DNA of 64,000 nt from Juglans regia (GCF_001411555.2 NC_049909.1:3457875-3521874), one strand, 5' to 3'; counted from the first letter of the stretch, positions 11,839 to 23,387 are shown. The notes: a model not told the origin generated them from the letters alone. Numbers and translations are program-made.

Positions 11839-14829
11839 GTGCACGTACAGCTCCAGAATAGGTAATACAATTTGCTATATTAGTTATGGGACTTGAGCAC
11901 AAGCACTGATACTCATAGTTAAGAACCAAACTCATTTCTCTCCATAATGGCTTGGTATTTATTGACTTTTGTCTAATAAATATATGGACTCGTTATTGTA
12001 AGTAGTTTGCAAGCTGGATGTGACTCTGTTTTTGAGCAGGTTGAAAAGTTAGCTACTCATATATCATGGAGTGGTTGATGGGCCACTTAGGGATTTGATT
12101 GACAATCCAAGATGCTGGTATGTTGTGTATTGTATTTCTTCACATTATATAATAGACCACATCTATTATTCCATTAAACGCTCTGCTTGCCTATATTTTT
12201 TTTGTATATGTGATGTGCATCCTTGCATTTCTAGCAAATGTGTTTATTATCCTAACATCCTCACATTGGCATGTTGCAACGATCTTGATGATTGGCTGAA
12301 TATATATTCCTTTAATGCACCAATGTTAAAGAACTTGAAGGAGTTTTCTCCATCTTTGATTGAAAATGTTTCTCTGATTCCATTACTTTAAAATGGGGGA
12401 CACAAATCTAAGAGCGGGTTATACAAAGTCAGCCTAATTAAAATGTTCAAAACAAAAACTGGAGATTGGCCCATGATGCGGCATATCAATATGCATGCAT
12501 GTCATGTGAAAAAATCACATGCTTATATTAAGCAAGACGTGCTGGCTTACATATACGGAAGTTTGGATTTTTCATAATTAGAAATATTTATTTTGATTTT
12601 GAAAATCTCCAATTGGACTGCATTAGCTCCTTTTAAAAGGTATGTAGAGGGTAGCCCTTATATGTTAAGAATAAAGTTGCTCATATACATCTTATTAAAT
12701 GATAACCTTACAATATTGATTTTGCAATTAAATCTTAAAAAGATCAAGCAAGTACAATGAAAAGGTTAAAAATTTCATTAAGTAAAAATCAATGTCAGAG
12801 TCATATTCAAGAAGTTGTGATTCTGGACTCATATAGGCATTTGAATTCGCTCTCATAAATCCATAAAAAAAAGATAAAAAGTTTTTAGGATTTTAAGAAC
12901 CCTAAAAGGTTATAGAAAATGCTAAACATACTACAAATTTCACAACAAAAACTTATTAACCCCATGTGATTGGTGAGTCGGTGAAAAATCACCAATATGA
13001 ATATGGTTTGGGTTTGATTTGCCAAGTTTTGATTGGTGAGACGGTCATATGTAAAACTACAGTAAAACTTTTAGTACATAACGTCTTACTCAAAAATTAT
13101 TTCATCTTAACGCCACATATATATGGCAAATCAGTGCCTCATGATCAGATCTTCCCTGCATTTTCTACATAAGCCAGGCAGCAGTTTTCTAAAGCTCCAT
13201 TACTATCTTGGACTTCATGGTAACTTCTCAATACATCAATACAAAAATGAGTAAGTTACAAATAATTTTCCAATATTCACACTTTAAATTGTTTTTTAGT
13301 CATCCTAATAATTTGAGGATTTTCTTGAAAGTTAAGTAATATAAGATTATTTTGCTAGATTTTGTCTTTGGAGGTATATATCAGGTTTTTGCTTTATAAT
13401 AGTTGAATGGAGTGTCAAACTCCAAAATTTGTTGCATTTCCTCAGAAAAAGTCATTTGCATTCAGTCTTCAAGATTCAAGGAGTGGTCGTGGATGTAACG
13501 CGTCATTTTCGTTAATGGTGAATGGTGATTCTGAAGTAAACTGCAGCATAACAGGTTTGTACCTGCTTTTATTAAAATTCGTCTCTATATAGCTTGCTTC
13601 ATTTGTTTATGGTTCCCTTCATAACTGTTTTTTTCTTATTCAAGGATAGGTTTAGTCTTTTGTCTTGTTTGAGTTATTGCAATGACAATAATTTTCCTGT
13701 TGTTTATACCTTTTTCTTTAAAGTTTGTGTATAAAAGAGTCTTCTTGGTGCCTTTTTTTTGGCTCATCAATAACTATATTTGGCTTTGATAAAAGTGGCA
13801 AAAGAAGTGGAGGTCAAGTGGGACTAGAGGATGGTTTGGCATGGAATTTTAACTTGGTTGTGGTACTGTTTATAAGCCCCAAAATGCAAATCTGGTTGTT
13901 GGATATTGGAATTGATTGATGGATTACTCATATTGAGTTTTATGGACATGCTTTCATCACTAACATTTTATTTCCCTCAATTGTCAACACAGTGAATTCA
14001 CTGCTCCTTTATAACTGCTCTAATGGGGTGTACTGATGCATTTTATCTATAACTGTCAGATTGATGTTTGTCCAAATGGAAATATCAAATATCCCACAAG
14101 TATAAGGGCATTGATGCAATCTTGTAAGGAGATGTTCTGCCCACCCCTCATGTCCAGGTGCATATTGTTATATTTGACCAGATACACTACTAAATGTGAC
14201 GCCCCCAGATTCCGCTTGGGATCGGACAGACATCTGAAGTGTCGGGACATGCAACACAAGGTTACTTGCCTCCGTTCATGACATATAAGATGCAATGTTG
14301 CTAACATGCATCTAGCATTATCCAATATTCGCAGCGGATAATAAATTTCTTTCTTTTTTTTTGTTTTTTCTTTAGCAATACCATGCACCAAACTGAAATA
14401 TCCCAAATACTTAAAACATACATCATACTTAACGACATACTAAACGACTAAGATCACAATGATAGTCCATATGGTTGTGATCAAAAGAGTGCTGGAGATT
14501 GAACTCCACAAATACAAGTAGTAATCTAAGGTAACTACTGTACTACCATCTACGTCGCACCTTCGCTTAGTCGACCGTTTCCAGTTGGTCGATTCTCAGT
14601 TCTCCTTCAGATCCTATAACAAAATCTACCATTCGAGGGGAATGGTAGTTGGGACTACCACTGTGAGATTTGATTACAAATCTTAGCAAGTTAACAGAAA
14701 ACTTCCACACAGGTTAATGATTCATGCATGGCAGTAAAAACATGAATGCATAATCAAATCATAAGTAATCATAGTATAACTTGACATACAACATAACATA
14801 ATTGGCATAACTTAAACTAAAACTAAAGC

Positions 14830-15055
14830 TTAGCATGAACATGACTTGAAACATAACATGGACTTGAAACATAGCATGAACATGAACTTGAAACATAACA
14901 TGGACTTGAAACATAACATGGACTTGAAACATAACATGAACGCTAACATGCATAATTTGAACATGAACTTGAGCATGACATAACATAAATGTGAACTTAG
15001 AACATAACGTAAACGTGAACATAACATAACATGAACTTGAAACATATTCTTGTCT
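14830..15055 (-). repeat. Short tandem repeats of ACTTGAAACATAACATG type
   Basis: About ten imperfect copies of a unit near 20 bp long (ACTTGAAACATAACATGGAC and variants with AACATGAACTTG) run head to tail. The counterpart in the homologous element is the TTCAAGTTCATG-rich run at 55135-55530, read on the opposite strand. Open frames reading as Met-Phe-Cys-His repeats on the minus strand are artefacts of this array. Confidence 0.85.
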
Positions 15056-15274
15056 TATGGGATTACCATGATTGCGTGAACATAAATTTGAACATAACAT
15101 AACGTGAAACATGACTTGAATGTGAAATACATGAACTTGGAATCTTTTTCAAAAGACTTAATCATAAAGTGACCATATGGGTGCTACACGGATCCCATTG
15201 AGCCGTGTGTCCCTGCCGATTACAGCATCACATCAAATGTGTCTATACCAGCTGTGAGTGCGTTAATACGTACT

Positions 15275-15415
15275 CCACAGTTGTTGTGGCCCCACGTATT
15301 CTACTTGTCACAATTGCTGTGTCTCACGTAGTGTATGCTCCACAGTTGTTGTGGCCCCATACTTCATGCTCCACAGTTTTTGTGGCCCCATGACTTATTT
15401 GTTTGTGCCTCACTT
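15275..15415 (-). repeat. Repeats centred on CCACA/TGTGG stem-loops
   Basis: Three copies of CCACAGTTGTTGTGGCCCC type occur, with stems CCACA/TGTGG at 15275-15279/15285-15289, 15340-15344/15350-15354 and 15371-15375/15381-15385. Weaker versions (CACA-N5-TGTG) lie between and after them. In the homologous element at 51586-56173 the same region instead holds a different repeat (AATCA/TGATT stems at 54845-55145). Confidence 0.75.
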
Positions 15416-15639
15416 GCTGTGGACACACGTAACATAATGTGTGGCACCATCGGCGTTAGTGCTTGGCGCACTTCGGTGACCAGCTAATCAGGCCTCATTC
15501 GCAACCTGTTGACTGTACTTCGTCAACCTAGAAAATTTCACACCTTTTTAGACACTCCAGCTTGAACAAAGGAGTTCCACTAGGATATTACCCTATCCTA
15601 GCGCTTAGGGTCGTGATGGACATGAATGACTTAACTGGA

Positions 15640-16030
15640 ATACATGACATTTCGTAACGTGACGTAACATGAACGTGACATAAAAGACAGAAGTCCTGAC
15701 GTAGCATAATGTGACATGAACGTAAAATGACAGACATGGCATACTTCGAGACATAAATGTAACAGAGAACATTTCATAACATGGCATACATGTAACATGT
15801 AACATTTCATAACATAGCATACCATATAACAGACAACATTTCTTAACATGGCATAACATGTGACAGTGAATATTACGTGACATGAAATACATGTAATAGA
15901 TGGCATACTTACATGACATACTTGCAATGTATAGCAATACGTGACATAATATCTTGTGTAACAGATGAATAATTCATGACAGAATAAATTTTGTGTAACA
16001 GATAAATATGTAATGACTTGGCATGGCACA
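15640..16030 (-). repeat. Degenerate tandem repeats around CATTTCATAACATGGCATA
   Basis: Recurring words such as CATTTCATAACAT, ATGGCATACATG and TGTAACAG are spaced about 45-50 bp apart. They correspond on the opposite strand to 54345-54780 in the homologous element. Open frames here are low-complexity artefacts. Confidence 0.75.
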
Positions 16031-17620
16031 TATGATAACATGCATACATACTCTTTAGTTCCCTTACTTATCACTCATACACATTAAACTGATAGTAAGT
16101 TAAAAGCTACCTTACCTCGATCGTCGCGTTCTACTAGAATAAAGTGCGAAACACGAGGAACTATAAGAGGGTATTCTAAAAGTTAGAAATTAATTACTAA
16201 CAATTAGAAATGTGAAAAGAGATAACTTAGAATAAAATTACCATTTTACCCTCTACATGTGGGCAAATGACCATTTTACCCCTAACTTAAGGATTTGACA
16301 TCCTAATTCCAAAAATTACCAAAATTTACATTTATTATGTAAATTTTGTCCCAAACTCAAATATCAACTCAGAAAAAATTAAAACCAATCACAATTATGA
16401 AAAACTCACTATGGCCGAAACCTACATAAGCCATTTGTCTTGATTTTGGTTGCAATTCTTTCAAGTTTCAAAACTCATGAATAAACCAAAATCTTGTAAC
16501 AAAGATCTTCCTATCCTAAGTTTAGAAACACACTTAAAAAATATCCATTAAGAAAAAGCTAATTATCAACACCAAACTTTTTTGTAAAAAGACCCAAACT
16601 TTTTAATAAAAAGTAAACCTTAAATCACAAGTTTTGACCTTAATAAAAACATCTCCAAGAATTCCAAAAAATCAAATCTTACTTCTAACATATTTATAAC
16701 ATCATCCTTAGATCAAACATGCTTTAAAACATCAAATAAAACTCACCAAAAATCACAAAACAACACTTGGAGTTTTTGGTTTTAAACTTAGTCCAAAACA
16801 GAAACTGTTTTTCCCAACTAACTTTGATCAATCTCTTGATCCATGGCTTAAAGAATTCATAATAAACTTAGTACTGAAAAATTATAAATATTCATATTAA
16901 CCTATAGTGAAAATCGTTTAACAAAATTCAACCCCAAAGTGCCCCTAAAAATAATTTCACAATTTTCAACAGACGTTTCGTCCGAAATTATGAAAATAGG
17001 CTTTTGCGCCATAAAATCCTAAATAATCCATTGAGTCTAATGGCGTAGACCATAACGCATTATGATACTTCTAACTACCTCAAATAATTAAGCTCATATT
17101 TCTAGCACCACAGTGAGTGATAACACTGACTATGTTGACAGGCTAAAACCTGTGCGATTGGTCGATTCGTAAAAACTTATGGGGTTTTCACGAGATTCCT
17201 AAAGTCAATAGAAATTCCACCAATGAATTTCTAGCGGGCTGTTACACTAAAGATAGAGAAACATAACAGTAAACTATTTGAATTATGTATTCTTAATATT
17301 TAGTAGTGTAGTTGTAAGTTTTGGGTTCTGATTGGTCCCCCCCGCCAGTGCATGTATATACCCCATAACTACATTAATGTGAATTCCCCACCTCAATGCA
17401 TGAAAGGAATGTCATTAATTTATTAAATTAGATGGAAATGGTTTTCAATGGGTTGCAAAATGGGACTGCTACGTGTTCTGAAGGCATGTTTTTGGTTATT
17501 CAATTTTTTTACTTTATGTTTCCTATTTGTAAGTATTTAATATCATAAGGCATGGGTACTGTTGGATAAACTACATATAAGTGTTATATAGCAGTGAAAC
17601 AATATTATTTTACATGACAA

Positions 17621-17793
17621 CATTAAGTGCATAAATGTTTATCTTATTAACACAATATTTATCTTCTTATTATGGGTGGTCATTCACTCAAACAATATTA
17701 CTTGAAACTGATGTTTTAAGTAATATTGTTTAGTGATTGACCTGAAATAAGAGCATTATTGTGTTAAAAAGATAAACATTTATACATTTAATG
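17621..17793. repeat. Fold-back element, long imperfect hairpin with 4-bp loop
   Basis: Left arm 17621-17708 and right arm 17713-17793 are reverse complements over most of their length, for example CAAACAATATTACTTGAAAC against GTTTTAAGTAATATTGTTT next to a TGAT loop, and ATAAATGTTTATCTT against AAGATAAACATTTATAC at the base. The structure would form an extended stem of about 85 bp. It sits inside the CACTA 3' region and is probably a fold-back MITE; no clear target duplication was found. Confidence 0.75.
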
Positions 17794-17829
17794 AAGTGCC
17801 ATAGCAGCGTCCCTGGGCGAATGGGGAAA

Positions 17830-18516
17830 AAAAAAAAACCCAAAAAAAGAGCCTTGCGGCGAAATTAAAACTCGACGAAATAGTCAATGATGTTTTAACA
17901 GGTTAGTTGCGGCGCATATTGATCGACGGAAATAGTATAACATAACAGCGATGATATTAATAATCGATGTCAAGATTTTTTCCCGGCAACTTTTATCCGC
18001 CGGAAAAGCTAATTATACGTCAAGTTATCTAACTTGACGATAACCAAGGTCGTCGTGATATATTTTTTCCGGCGATTTAAGTTCGTTGCAAATAACTATA
18101 TTCCTAGCGAAAAAGATGATCGTTGAAATAAAAAAACCAGCGAAAAATTGTACATTTGCGATGATAATTATCCGCAGGAATTGATTACAGTGACGAAAAT
18201 AAAAACTCGCTGGCAGAATGCCGGCATCATTTGCGGCGATAAATTGAATATTTACAACAACATCTTTCGTTGCGTTTATTGTTTTGCGGCGATTGTATTG
18301 CTTGTGTTCAACAACATTTTCGGCAATTTTTGTTTTTATTGTGGCGGCATTTAATCGCCAGAAAAATATCTTTATATCAACGAACTTTTTGAATCACCAA
18401 AATTGATTAAAAACGGCTTTAGGATATCGTCGAACATGTAGCGATTAAAAATCGCCATAATTGATCAATTATAGCGAATTTTGATGGTAATTGCGACGAT
18501 TTGGAGCACTGGAAAA
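17830..18516 (+). repeat. CACTA subterminal region rich in GCGGCGA / CGACGAAA motifs
   Basis: Short GC motifs (GCGGCGA, CGACGAAAT, GCGACGA, TCGCCG, CCGGCGA) recur in both orientations every few tens of bases in an otherwise AT-rich background, ending at the terminal repeat. CACTA elements typically have such subterminal motif clusters, which bind the second transposase protein. The plus-strand open frame at 18148-18354 lies in this region and has no other support. Confidence 0.7.
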
Positions 18517-18535
18517 GGCATGATTTCTTGTAGTG
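18517..18535 (-). repeat. CACTA terminal inverted repeat, 3' end
   Basis: The plus strand reads GGCATGATTTCTTGTAGTG, so the minus strand begins CACTACAAGAAATC, the canonical plant CACTA terminus. The next three bases, GGA (18536-18538), would be the target duplication, which cannot be compared with the left side. Confidence 0.9.
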
Positions 18536-18873
18536 GGATGTAAAGATTTTAGTATAGGAACTTGAGGAGTTTAAGGATGATCATGTGGATATTTAAGTTT
18601 CAGATTCTAAAAACCTTATGATTGATTTTATTTGGATTTGAGGTTTTAGATTTGGCTGATGTTAAGAATTGAATTCGGAACTTTGAGGTTTTAGATTCTA
18701 GTGATGTACGTGTGTATTAAGTGATGTCGGACTTACATAGTTATCTGATATATATATATATATGTATATGTGTTTATATGCATATTTTTTATTTATCTTA
18801 TTAATTTATTGTATTTACCGGATATCTTCATTTTTATTATTTTAGAACGTTTCACCAAGTTTAAACTTTTAGG

Positions 18874-19758
18874 ATGGCTGCTCGTCGTTGAGTTTGAACC
18901 CTTGAAGATTTGAACGAAAACGACAACGATGGGGGTTGCACGTTTGAACAATTTAATCGAACACATCCTCCCATCTTTGATGGAAGAGGCGATGCGAACG
19001 CAGCGGAAGATTGGATACAGGACATTGAAGAAATATTTAGTGTTTTGGAGTGCACCGATCAGCAAAACGTTCGGTTCGCAGCTTTCAAACTAACTAGAGA
19101 AGCGAAGAGATGGTGGAATTTTGAAAAAGTTATTAGGGAAGCTGAGGGGACTGGGGTAATTGTGCGGGCTCAATTCAAGCATAATTTCTTTGATTGATTT
19201 TTCCCTAAAGCTGATAGGGAAGCTAGAGCTCGAGAGTTCACCAACTTGGTGCAAGGGACCATGACTGTGCGCTAGTATGCTGCAAGGTTTGCAGAATTAT
19301 CACGCTTCGCCGCATACTTGATTCCTGATGAGGAGAAAAAGACTAGGAAGTTTGAGAAAGGTTTGAACTACAGGATTTATGAACGGGTGATGGTCCTACA
19401 GATTTAGAATTTTTCAGAATTAGTACACAAGGCGATGCTAGTTGAGCAGAATCTCAAGAGGGGTGCTGAATTGCAAGAACAGAGGAAGAGAGCTGCTCCA
19501 CAAGGATTCCCTAGTTCGGATCAAGGGCAATGGAAAAAAAGAAATGAGGGGAGCAGTTCAAGTCAGAGACAGATACAGGGAAATCATATCTCTAACCCCT
19601 ATAAGTTTAGTAACCGCATTCACCATGGGGAGTGCAGAAAGGAAGTGGGATCATGTTTCAAATGCAGTAAGGATGGGCATTTCATTAGAGAATGTCCATT
19701 GCTTGCGGAAAACAACAGAAGGCCCAACCCACCTCAAAACTTTAGTCATGAATTTTAA
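18874..19758 (+). pseudogene. Ty3/gypsy gag with CCHC zinc knuckle, broken
   Basis: From ATG 18874 one frame covers a retrotransposon gag domain (FEQFNRTHPPIFDGRGDANA, AEDWIQDIEEIF, then AAFKLTREAKRWWN) and a C-terminal zinc knuckle CFKCSKDGHFIRECP (CX2CX4HX4C). It is interrupted by in-frame stops near the start codon and at about 19195, 19275 and 19405. The product would form the capsid and bind element RNA. It ends at a stop at 19756-19758, directly before LTR-like sequence, with no pol. The lesions show it is inactive. Confidence 0.85.
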
Positions 19759-19769
19759 ACTCTCAACAT

Positions 19770-20133
19770 GAAAAGTTTTATGAAAATCTTACGTTTACTA
19801 TGTTTACGTTGTGATAGATTTCTTACTGAGTCTTCGACTCATTTTAGTTTGTTTTCATGTTTTTAACCACCCAGGTGAGGATGATGAATACGAGCAGGCA
19901 AGCCAGGAGTAGAAGGAGCAGTTATTTTTTTAGTTCAGACCTTCTAGAATAAAGTTTCTTTGAAGACATAAATTTTTTCAGATTATTAATTTATTATTTT
20001 TTGAAGATAGTTTTTATTAGACAGTTTTTCTACAAAATAAACCCTAATTTCAGTTATTAAATATGAGATCTCTTGCCGGGTTTATTTTATGAAAAACACG
20101 TGACACACCTACCCTATGGAATGGGGTGTTACA
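19770..20133 (+). repeat. 3' LTR end of the gag fragment
   Basis: The sequence contains CTTACTGAGTCTTCGACTCA and ends GGGGTGTTACA. The same block occurs, reversed, in the elements at 2618-8703 (about 2921-2945) and 38275-41101 (about 38654-38674). The upstream LTR portion is missing. Confidence 0.6.
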
Positions 20134-20599
20134 GATATAGGCTTCAAGTTGGGGGTAAAACAACTTCGTGAGCTCCTTCTTCGGGAACCCACAACAAACC
20201 TACATACCTTGGAATGGAAGTCTATTTGGGCTAGTGAAGTTGCCTTTCATTTTTGTGACTCCCTTGGTCAGGCCGAGATGCCTTATGCTTTTTGTCGCCC
20301 ATCTTGTCGCCTGCTTAGCTTGGAGCTTTCTCATTCCCCTCGGGATTTGCTTTTGATTTTTTTTAAGCCTTGTAAATGTCTGAATTTCGAAAGCCATTTT
20401 TTTTTATTGGACTTTTGTAAGCCATTTTTTAGGCTTTTAAACTTTGTTTGTTGGCTGTGAAGTATTCATTGCTGCTTCTGCATCATGATATCAACCCAAG
20501 CTATTCATACCTTATGTATTAGCCTTATGTTGTTCTCGATTGTGAGCTTTACATCACCCATCGGTTGGAGTTTATCTTGACCTCCTTTAGCCCTTTAGG
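20134..20599 (-). other. Distal 3' region of the Tat element
   Basis: This is between the chromovirus LTR end and the 91-bp repeat array. The plus-strand open frames here (20116-20460) lack any domain and overlap in different frames. It is most likely untranslated sequence of the Tat element; exact origin is uncertain. Confidence 0.4.
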
Positions 20600-20985
20600 G
20601 CTAGCAGGAGAGTTCTTCGATCATGTCGCTTGATGGCGAGAAGGTGTAAACAAGAGAATTCCTCGACCATTTTAGGCTTGCGGGAGAGTTCCTCTACCAC
20701 GTCACCTTCTAGCGTGAAGGTGTTAACGGGAGAGTTCCTCGACTGTTTTAACCCTTAAGTTTTTAGCCTCATGGGAGAGTTCCTCGACCATATCACCTTT
20801 TGGCGTGAAGATGTTAACGGGAGATTTTCTCGCCTGTTTTAACCTTTAAGTTTTTAGGCTCGTGGGAGAGTTCCTCGACCACGTTGCCTTTTGGCATGAA
20901 GGTATTAACGGGAGATTTCCTCGACGATTTTAACCTTTAAGTTTTTAGGCTCGTGGGAGAGTTCCTCGACCACGTCGCCTTTTCC
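20600..20985 (-). repeat. 91-bp tandem repeats in the Tat 3' untranslated region
   Basis: The phrase GTGGGAGAGTTCCTCGACCA recurs with a 91-bp spacing (units aligned at 20770, 20861 and 20952) and an earlier diverged unit near 20681. A half-unit echo (AACGGGAGAGTTCCTCGAC) makes each unit look like two related halves of about 45 bp. Tat-lineage elements are known to carry variable tandem repeats between integrase and 3' LTR that can seed satellites. Confidence 0.85.
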
Positions 20986-21294
20986 TTTTTCCTTCTTTTT
21001 TTTTTCTTCAAGTCTTGGATACTTATTGAAAAGCCAAAAGGAACAAAACAAAAGAAACGGTGGACAAAACGTGCTGGCATTTATTGAAAATGACATTCAT
21101 TTGTAAATCAACAAATGAAATAAAAGAAAGCTACTTATCTTTCCTTTAAACGAAGTACTTTCGTAGCTGCTCTACGTTCTATGGGTGAGGTAGCTGGCGT
21201 CCTGCGGCATCCTTGAGGTGGTAAGTCCCCGGCTTGTGGCTTGCCACTATAACGTAAGGTCCCTTCCACCAAGGGCCTAATTTTCCATTTCTCC

Positions 21295-22226
21295 CTAGGT
21301 CAGGCTGGTTTCCTTCAGCACTAAGTCGCTTGCTTTGAATGACCTGGGCCTCACTCGTTTGTTGAAGTATTGCTCCACTTTTCTCTTAGAAGCTGCAACT
21401 TTGACTTTTGTATCTGCCCTTATCTCCCCTAATAGTTCTAGGCTTTCTTCTAACCCTACTACATTTGCTTCTGGATTAAAATTTCTTCTTCTTCTATAGC
21501 TTGGTAACCTGACATCTACTAGTGCCATCGCCTCACTCCCATTGGCTAGGGCAAAAGTTGTTTGGCCTGTTGAGGTTTTGCTGTTGTTATGTAAGCCCAC
21601 AAAATTTTTGGGAGCTCGTTGACCCATTGCACTTTTATGTTGCCTATCTTCTTTTTCAGTATTCCCCTGTTGGTTTTATTAATTGTTTCAACTTGTCTGT
21701 TTGCCTGGGGATGGCCTGGGGAAGTGTACTTGACCTTGATTCCTAGCTCTGCACACCATTGATGATAACGTTCAGAGTCGAATTGTCTCCCGTTATCAGA
21801 AATGATACAATAAGGTATCCTGAACCTGCATACCACTTCCTTCCATAGGAACTTTGTCATGCTTTGAGCAGTTATTGTAGCCATCGCCTCAGCTTCTGCT
21901 CACTTTGTAAAGTAGTTGACAGCAAAGATAATGAATTTGGTTCCTCCTTTGCTAGGGGGCATAGGGCCTACCAAGTCTACTCTCGATTGGGCAAACGGCC
22001 ATGGGGATGTTATGGATTGCAACTCTTCAGGGGGTGCAACTGGGATTGGTGCATGAATATGGCACTGAACACATTTTTTCGCGAACTCCTTCGCATCTTT
22101 GAGTGTGTTTTGCCAATAGTACCCTGCCCTTACAATCTTTGCGGCAAGTGATCGTCCTCCTGAGTGACTCCCGCAAATCCCTTCATGCACTTCATTCATC
22201 ATGTATTTAGCCTCTTCCTCTGTCAC
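21295..22226 (-). pseudogene. Tat element integrase, decayed
   Basis: Reading from 22226, the N-terminal zinc-binding part appears (VHEGICGSHSGGRSLAAKIV, then KCVQCHIHAP). The core follows (FRIPYCIISDNGRQFDSERY and KYTSPGHPQANRQVETINKT) and a C-terminal stretch runs to about 21295 (EASLELLGEIR-like, EQYFNKRVRPR). It spans at least three frames, so it is broken. The enzyme would insert the element's cDNA into the host genome. The Asp of DNGRQFD and the Glu of QVETINK are visible as core catalytic positions. Confidence 0.8.
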
Positions 22227-22539
22227 GCATCACAAAAACAAATTTGAGAAACCCCGCCTATAAAGTACTTCGTCAATTATGGTAAACATGGTCGCTTTAA
22301 ATTTCTCGCCTCTTCCCAGATGAGGGAAGTTCACTTGTCTCCAAAAACTTTTTTATATCATTAGCCCATCCTGGTGTGTTCTCCCCGATGTGCAAACTTT
22401 CCTCTCCTACCGCTGGCCTAGCCATTGCTCGTAAATCAACCTTCCATGGTAGTGTTTCTTCTTGCTTTGCTAAGGCCGCGCATGCCAATCGGTCAGCCTT
22501 GGAATTGTCTCCACGAGGTATCTTCTTGATTTGAAAGTA

Positions 22540-22926
22540 CTATAAATCTTTGCTTTGTTCCTGTACATGGTGAAGGTATTTTATTTGCTTGGATCCCCTC
22601 GCCAAATATTCCCCTGTGATTTGCCTGACTACCACTTGTGAATTGGCTTTCATCTCGACTTCCTCGCCTCCTAATACCCTCGTGATCGCCAAACCGGCAA
22701 GTACTGCTTCATACTCAGCTTCATTGTTTGTCACTTTGAACTCCAATCGTACTGCGTGGTATGACTCTTTCCCCTCACTTGTTACTATGTACACCCCGAC
22801 TCCTCCACCTGCTCGGCAAGCTAACACATCTACATACACTTGCCATGGATTCTTCTTAGGTGGTTTTTGGACTTCTTTAAAATTGGAAAACTCTGCTACA
22901 AAATCAGCTAGTATATGCCCTTTCAT
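22540..22926 (-). pseudogene. Second (archaeal-type) RNase H of the Tat element
   Basis: The segment reads WQVYVDVLACRAGGGVGVYI, then LEFKVTNNEAEYEAVLAGLA and KANSQVVVRQITGEY. The NNEAEYEA block and the preceding YVD are typical of the extra RNase H found only in Tat-group Ty3/gypsy elements. One acidic position usually followed by GSS reads VDVLA here, and the usual SDSQ reads ANSQ, so an active-site Asp is lost. It lies between the first RNase H and integrase, the expected place. Confidence 0.85.
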
Positions 22927-22969
22927 AGCACTTTTTGGTATGTAGTTGATGTCGTACTAACTTAGTTTA

Positions 22970-23270
22970 GTTGACCATTTGACCGACCGTCTTGAAGTGT
23001 CTGGTTTCTGCAACACCTTTTGTAGAGGTGATAAAGTGATTATCTTTATTGGCTGGGCTTAGAAATAAGGTCGTAATCGCCTTGTTGCTACTACCATAGT
23101 GAAGGCGACCAACTCCACCTTTGGATACATGGTCTCTGCTCCTCTCAACGCCCTACTTATGTAATACACAGGCTTTTGCTCCATCGCTTCCTCTCCTACC
23201 AATGCAGCAAATACTACATCTGGAGTTACTGCTAAGTACAATGACAGTGGCTATCCTGGCTTGGTGTGAC
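22970..23270 (-). pseudogene. First RNase H of the Tat element, fragment
   Basis: The segment YLAVTPDVVFAALVGEEAME continues to PVYYISRALRGAETMYPKVE and ATRRLRPYF, which is the connection/RNase H region that follows RT in Ty3/gypsy elements. The frame is interrupted before the second RNase H. It would degrade the RNA strand of the RNA-DNA hybrid. Confidence 0.75.
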
Positions 23271-23387
23271 TGAGCAATGGTGGCTTAACTAGATACTCTT
23301 TTAACTGAGTAAATGCTTCTTGCATTTGGCATCCCACTCTCGTGCTTTCTTAAGTACTTGAAAGAAAGGAAAGCATTTATCCGTTGG

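Larger units (their letters stand above)
10528..14194 (+). other. Long noncoding 3' region of the CACTA element
   Basis: This follows the stop of the second transposase gene and is AT-rich with no recognisable domain. It contains a TA dinucleotide run (10622-10648) and a pair of near-identical palindromes (11678-11838). The open frames at 12071-12391 and 13407-13592 have no family signature that I recognise. The 13407-13592 frame ends near a possible GT donor and could be a fragment of a captured host exon, which CACTA elements are known to carry, but this is unproven. Confidence 0.4.
14195..17246 (-). mobile_element. LTR-like insertion (3052 bp), probable solo LTR of a Tekay/Del-like chromovirus
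   Basis: The element starts TGTGACGCCC and ends GGGCTGTTACA, with a perfect 5-bp duplication CTAAA at 14190-14194 and 17247-17251. There is no coding capacity for gag or pol. The element at 51586-56173 is homologous over its whole length in the opposite direction (for example the block around GTGTCGGGACATGCAACACA at the left end and the block GCTAGAAATTCATTGGTGGA, reverse strand, at the right end). Internal tandem repeats occur at about 14830-15055, 15275-15415 and 15640-16030. Orientation is inferred by comparison with the gag-linked LTR at 19770-20133. The insertion lies within the noncoding 3' part of the CACTA element. Confidence 0.8.
1..18535 (+). mobile_element. CACTA (En/Spm) DNA transposon, 3' part; 5' end lies before the window
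   Basis: The span is bounded on the right by a canonical CACTA terminus (18517-18535, read on the minus strand as CACTACAAGAAATCATGCC). It holds two decayed transposase genes in the usual CACTA order, TNP2-like then the PF03004 type. The 3' flank is long and noncoding, ending in a GC-motif-rich subterminal region (17830-18516). The element has been interrupted by a 6086-bp insertion (2618-8703), a 3052-bp insertion (14195-17246) and a fold-back repeat (17621-17793). The left terminus and the 3-bp target duplication cannot be checked because the element starts outside the window. That everything from 1 to 18535 is one element is an inference from gene order and orientation; the stretch 10528-14194 carries no diagnostic sequence. 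Confidence 0.75.
18536..20133 (+). mobile_element. Ty3/gypsy chromovirus fragment: gag joined to an LTR 3' end
   Basis: The fragment starts abruptly at the CACTA terminus, contains a broken gag (18874-19758) and ends in GGAATGGGGTGTTACA at 20133, a typical LTR end. Protease, RT, RNase H and integrase are all absent, so gag and LTR were brought together by deletion, or this is a gag-only derivative. Gag resembles the Tekay/Del type. It gives the reference orientation for the LTR-like elements elsewhere in the window. The 5' LTR was not found; the CACTA element may have inserted in it. Confidence 0.7.

Noticed and set aside
14759..16074. Minus-strand frames reading as Met/Phe/Cys/His repeats
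   Set aside because: They follow short tandem repeats inside an LTR-like element; no start context, domain or codon bias of a gene.
17830..18535. Separate small non-autonomous CACTA element
   Set aside because: Only the right-hand CACTA terminus is present; no left CACTACAAGAAA start occurs near 17800, so it is better read as the 3' end of the large element.
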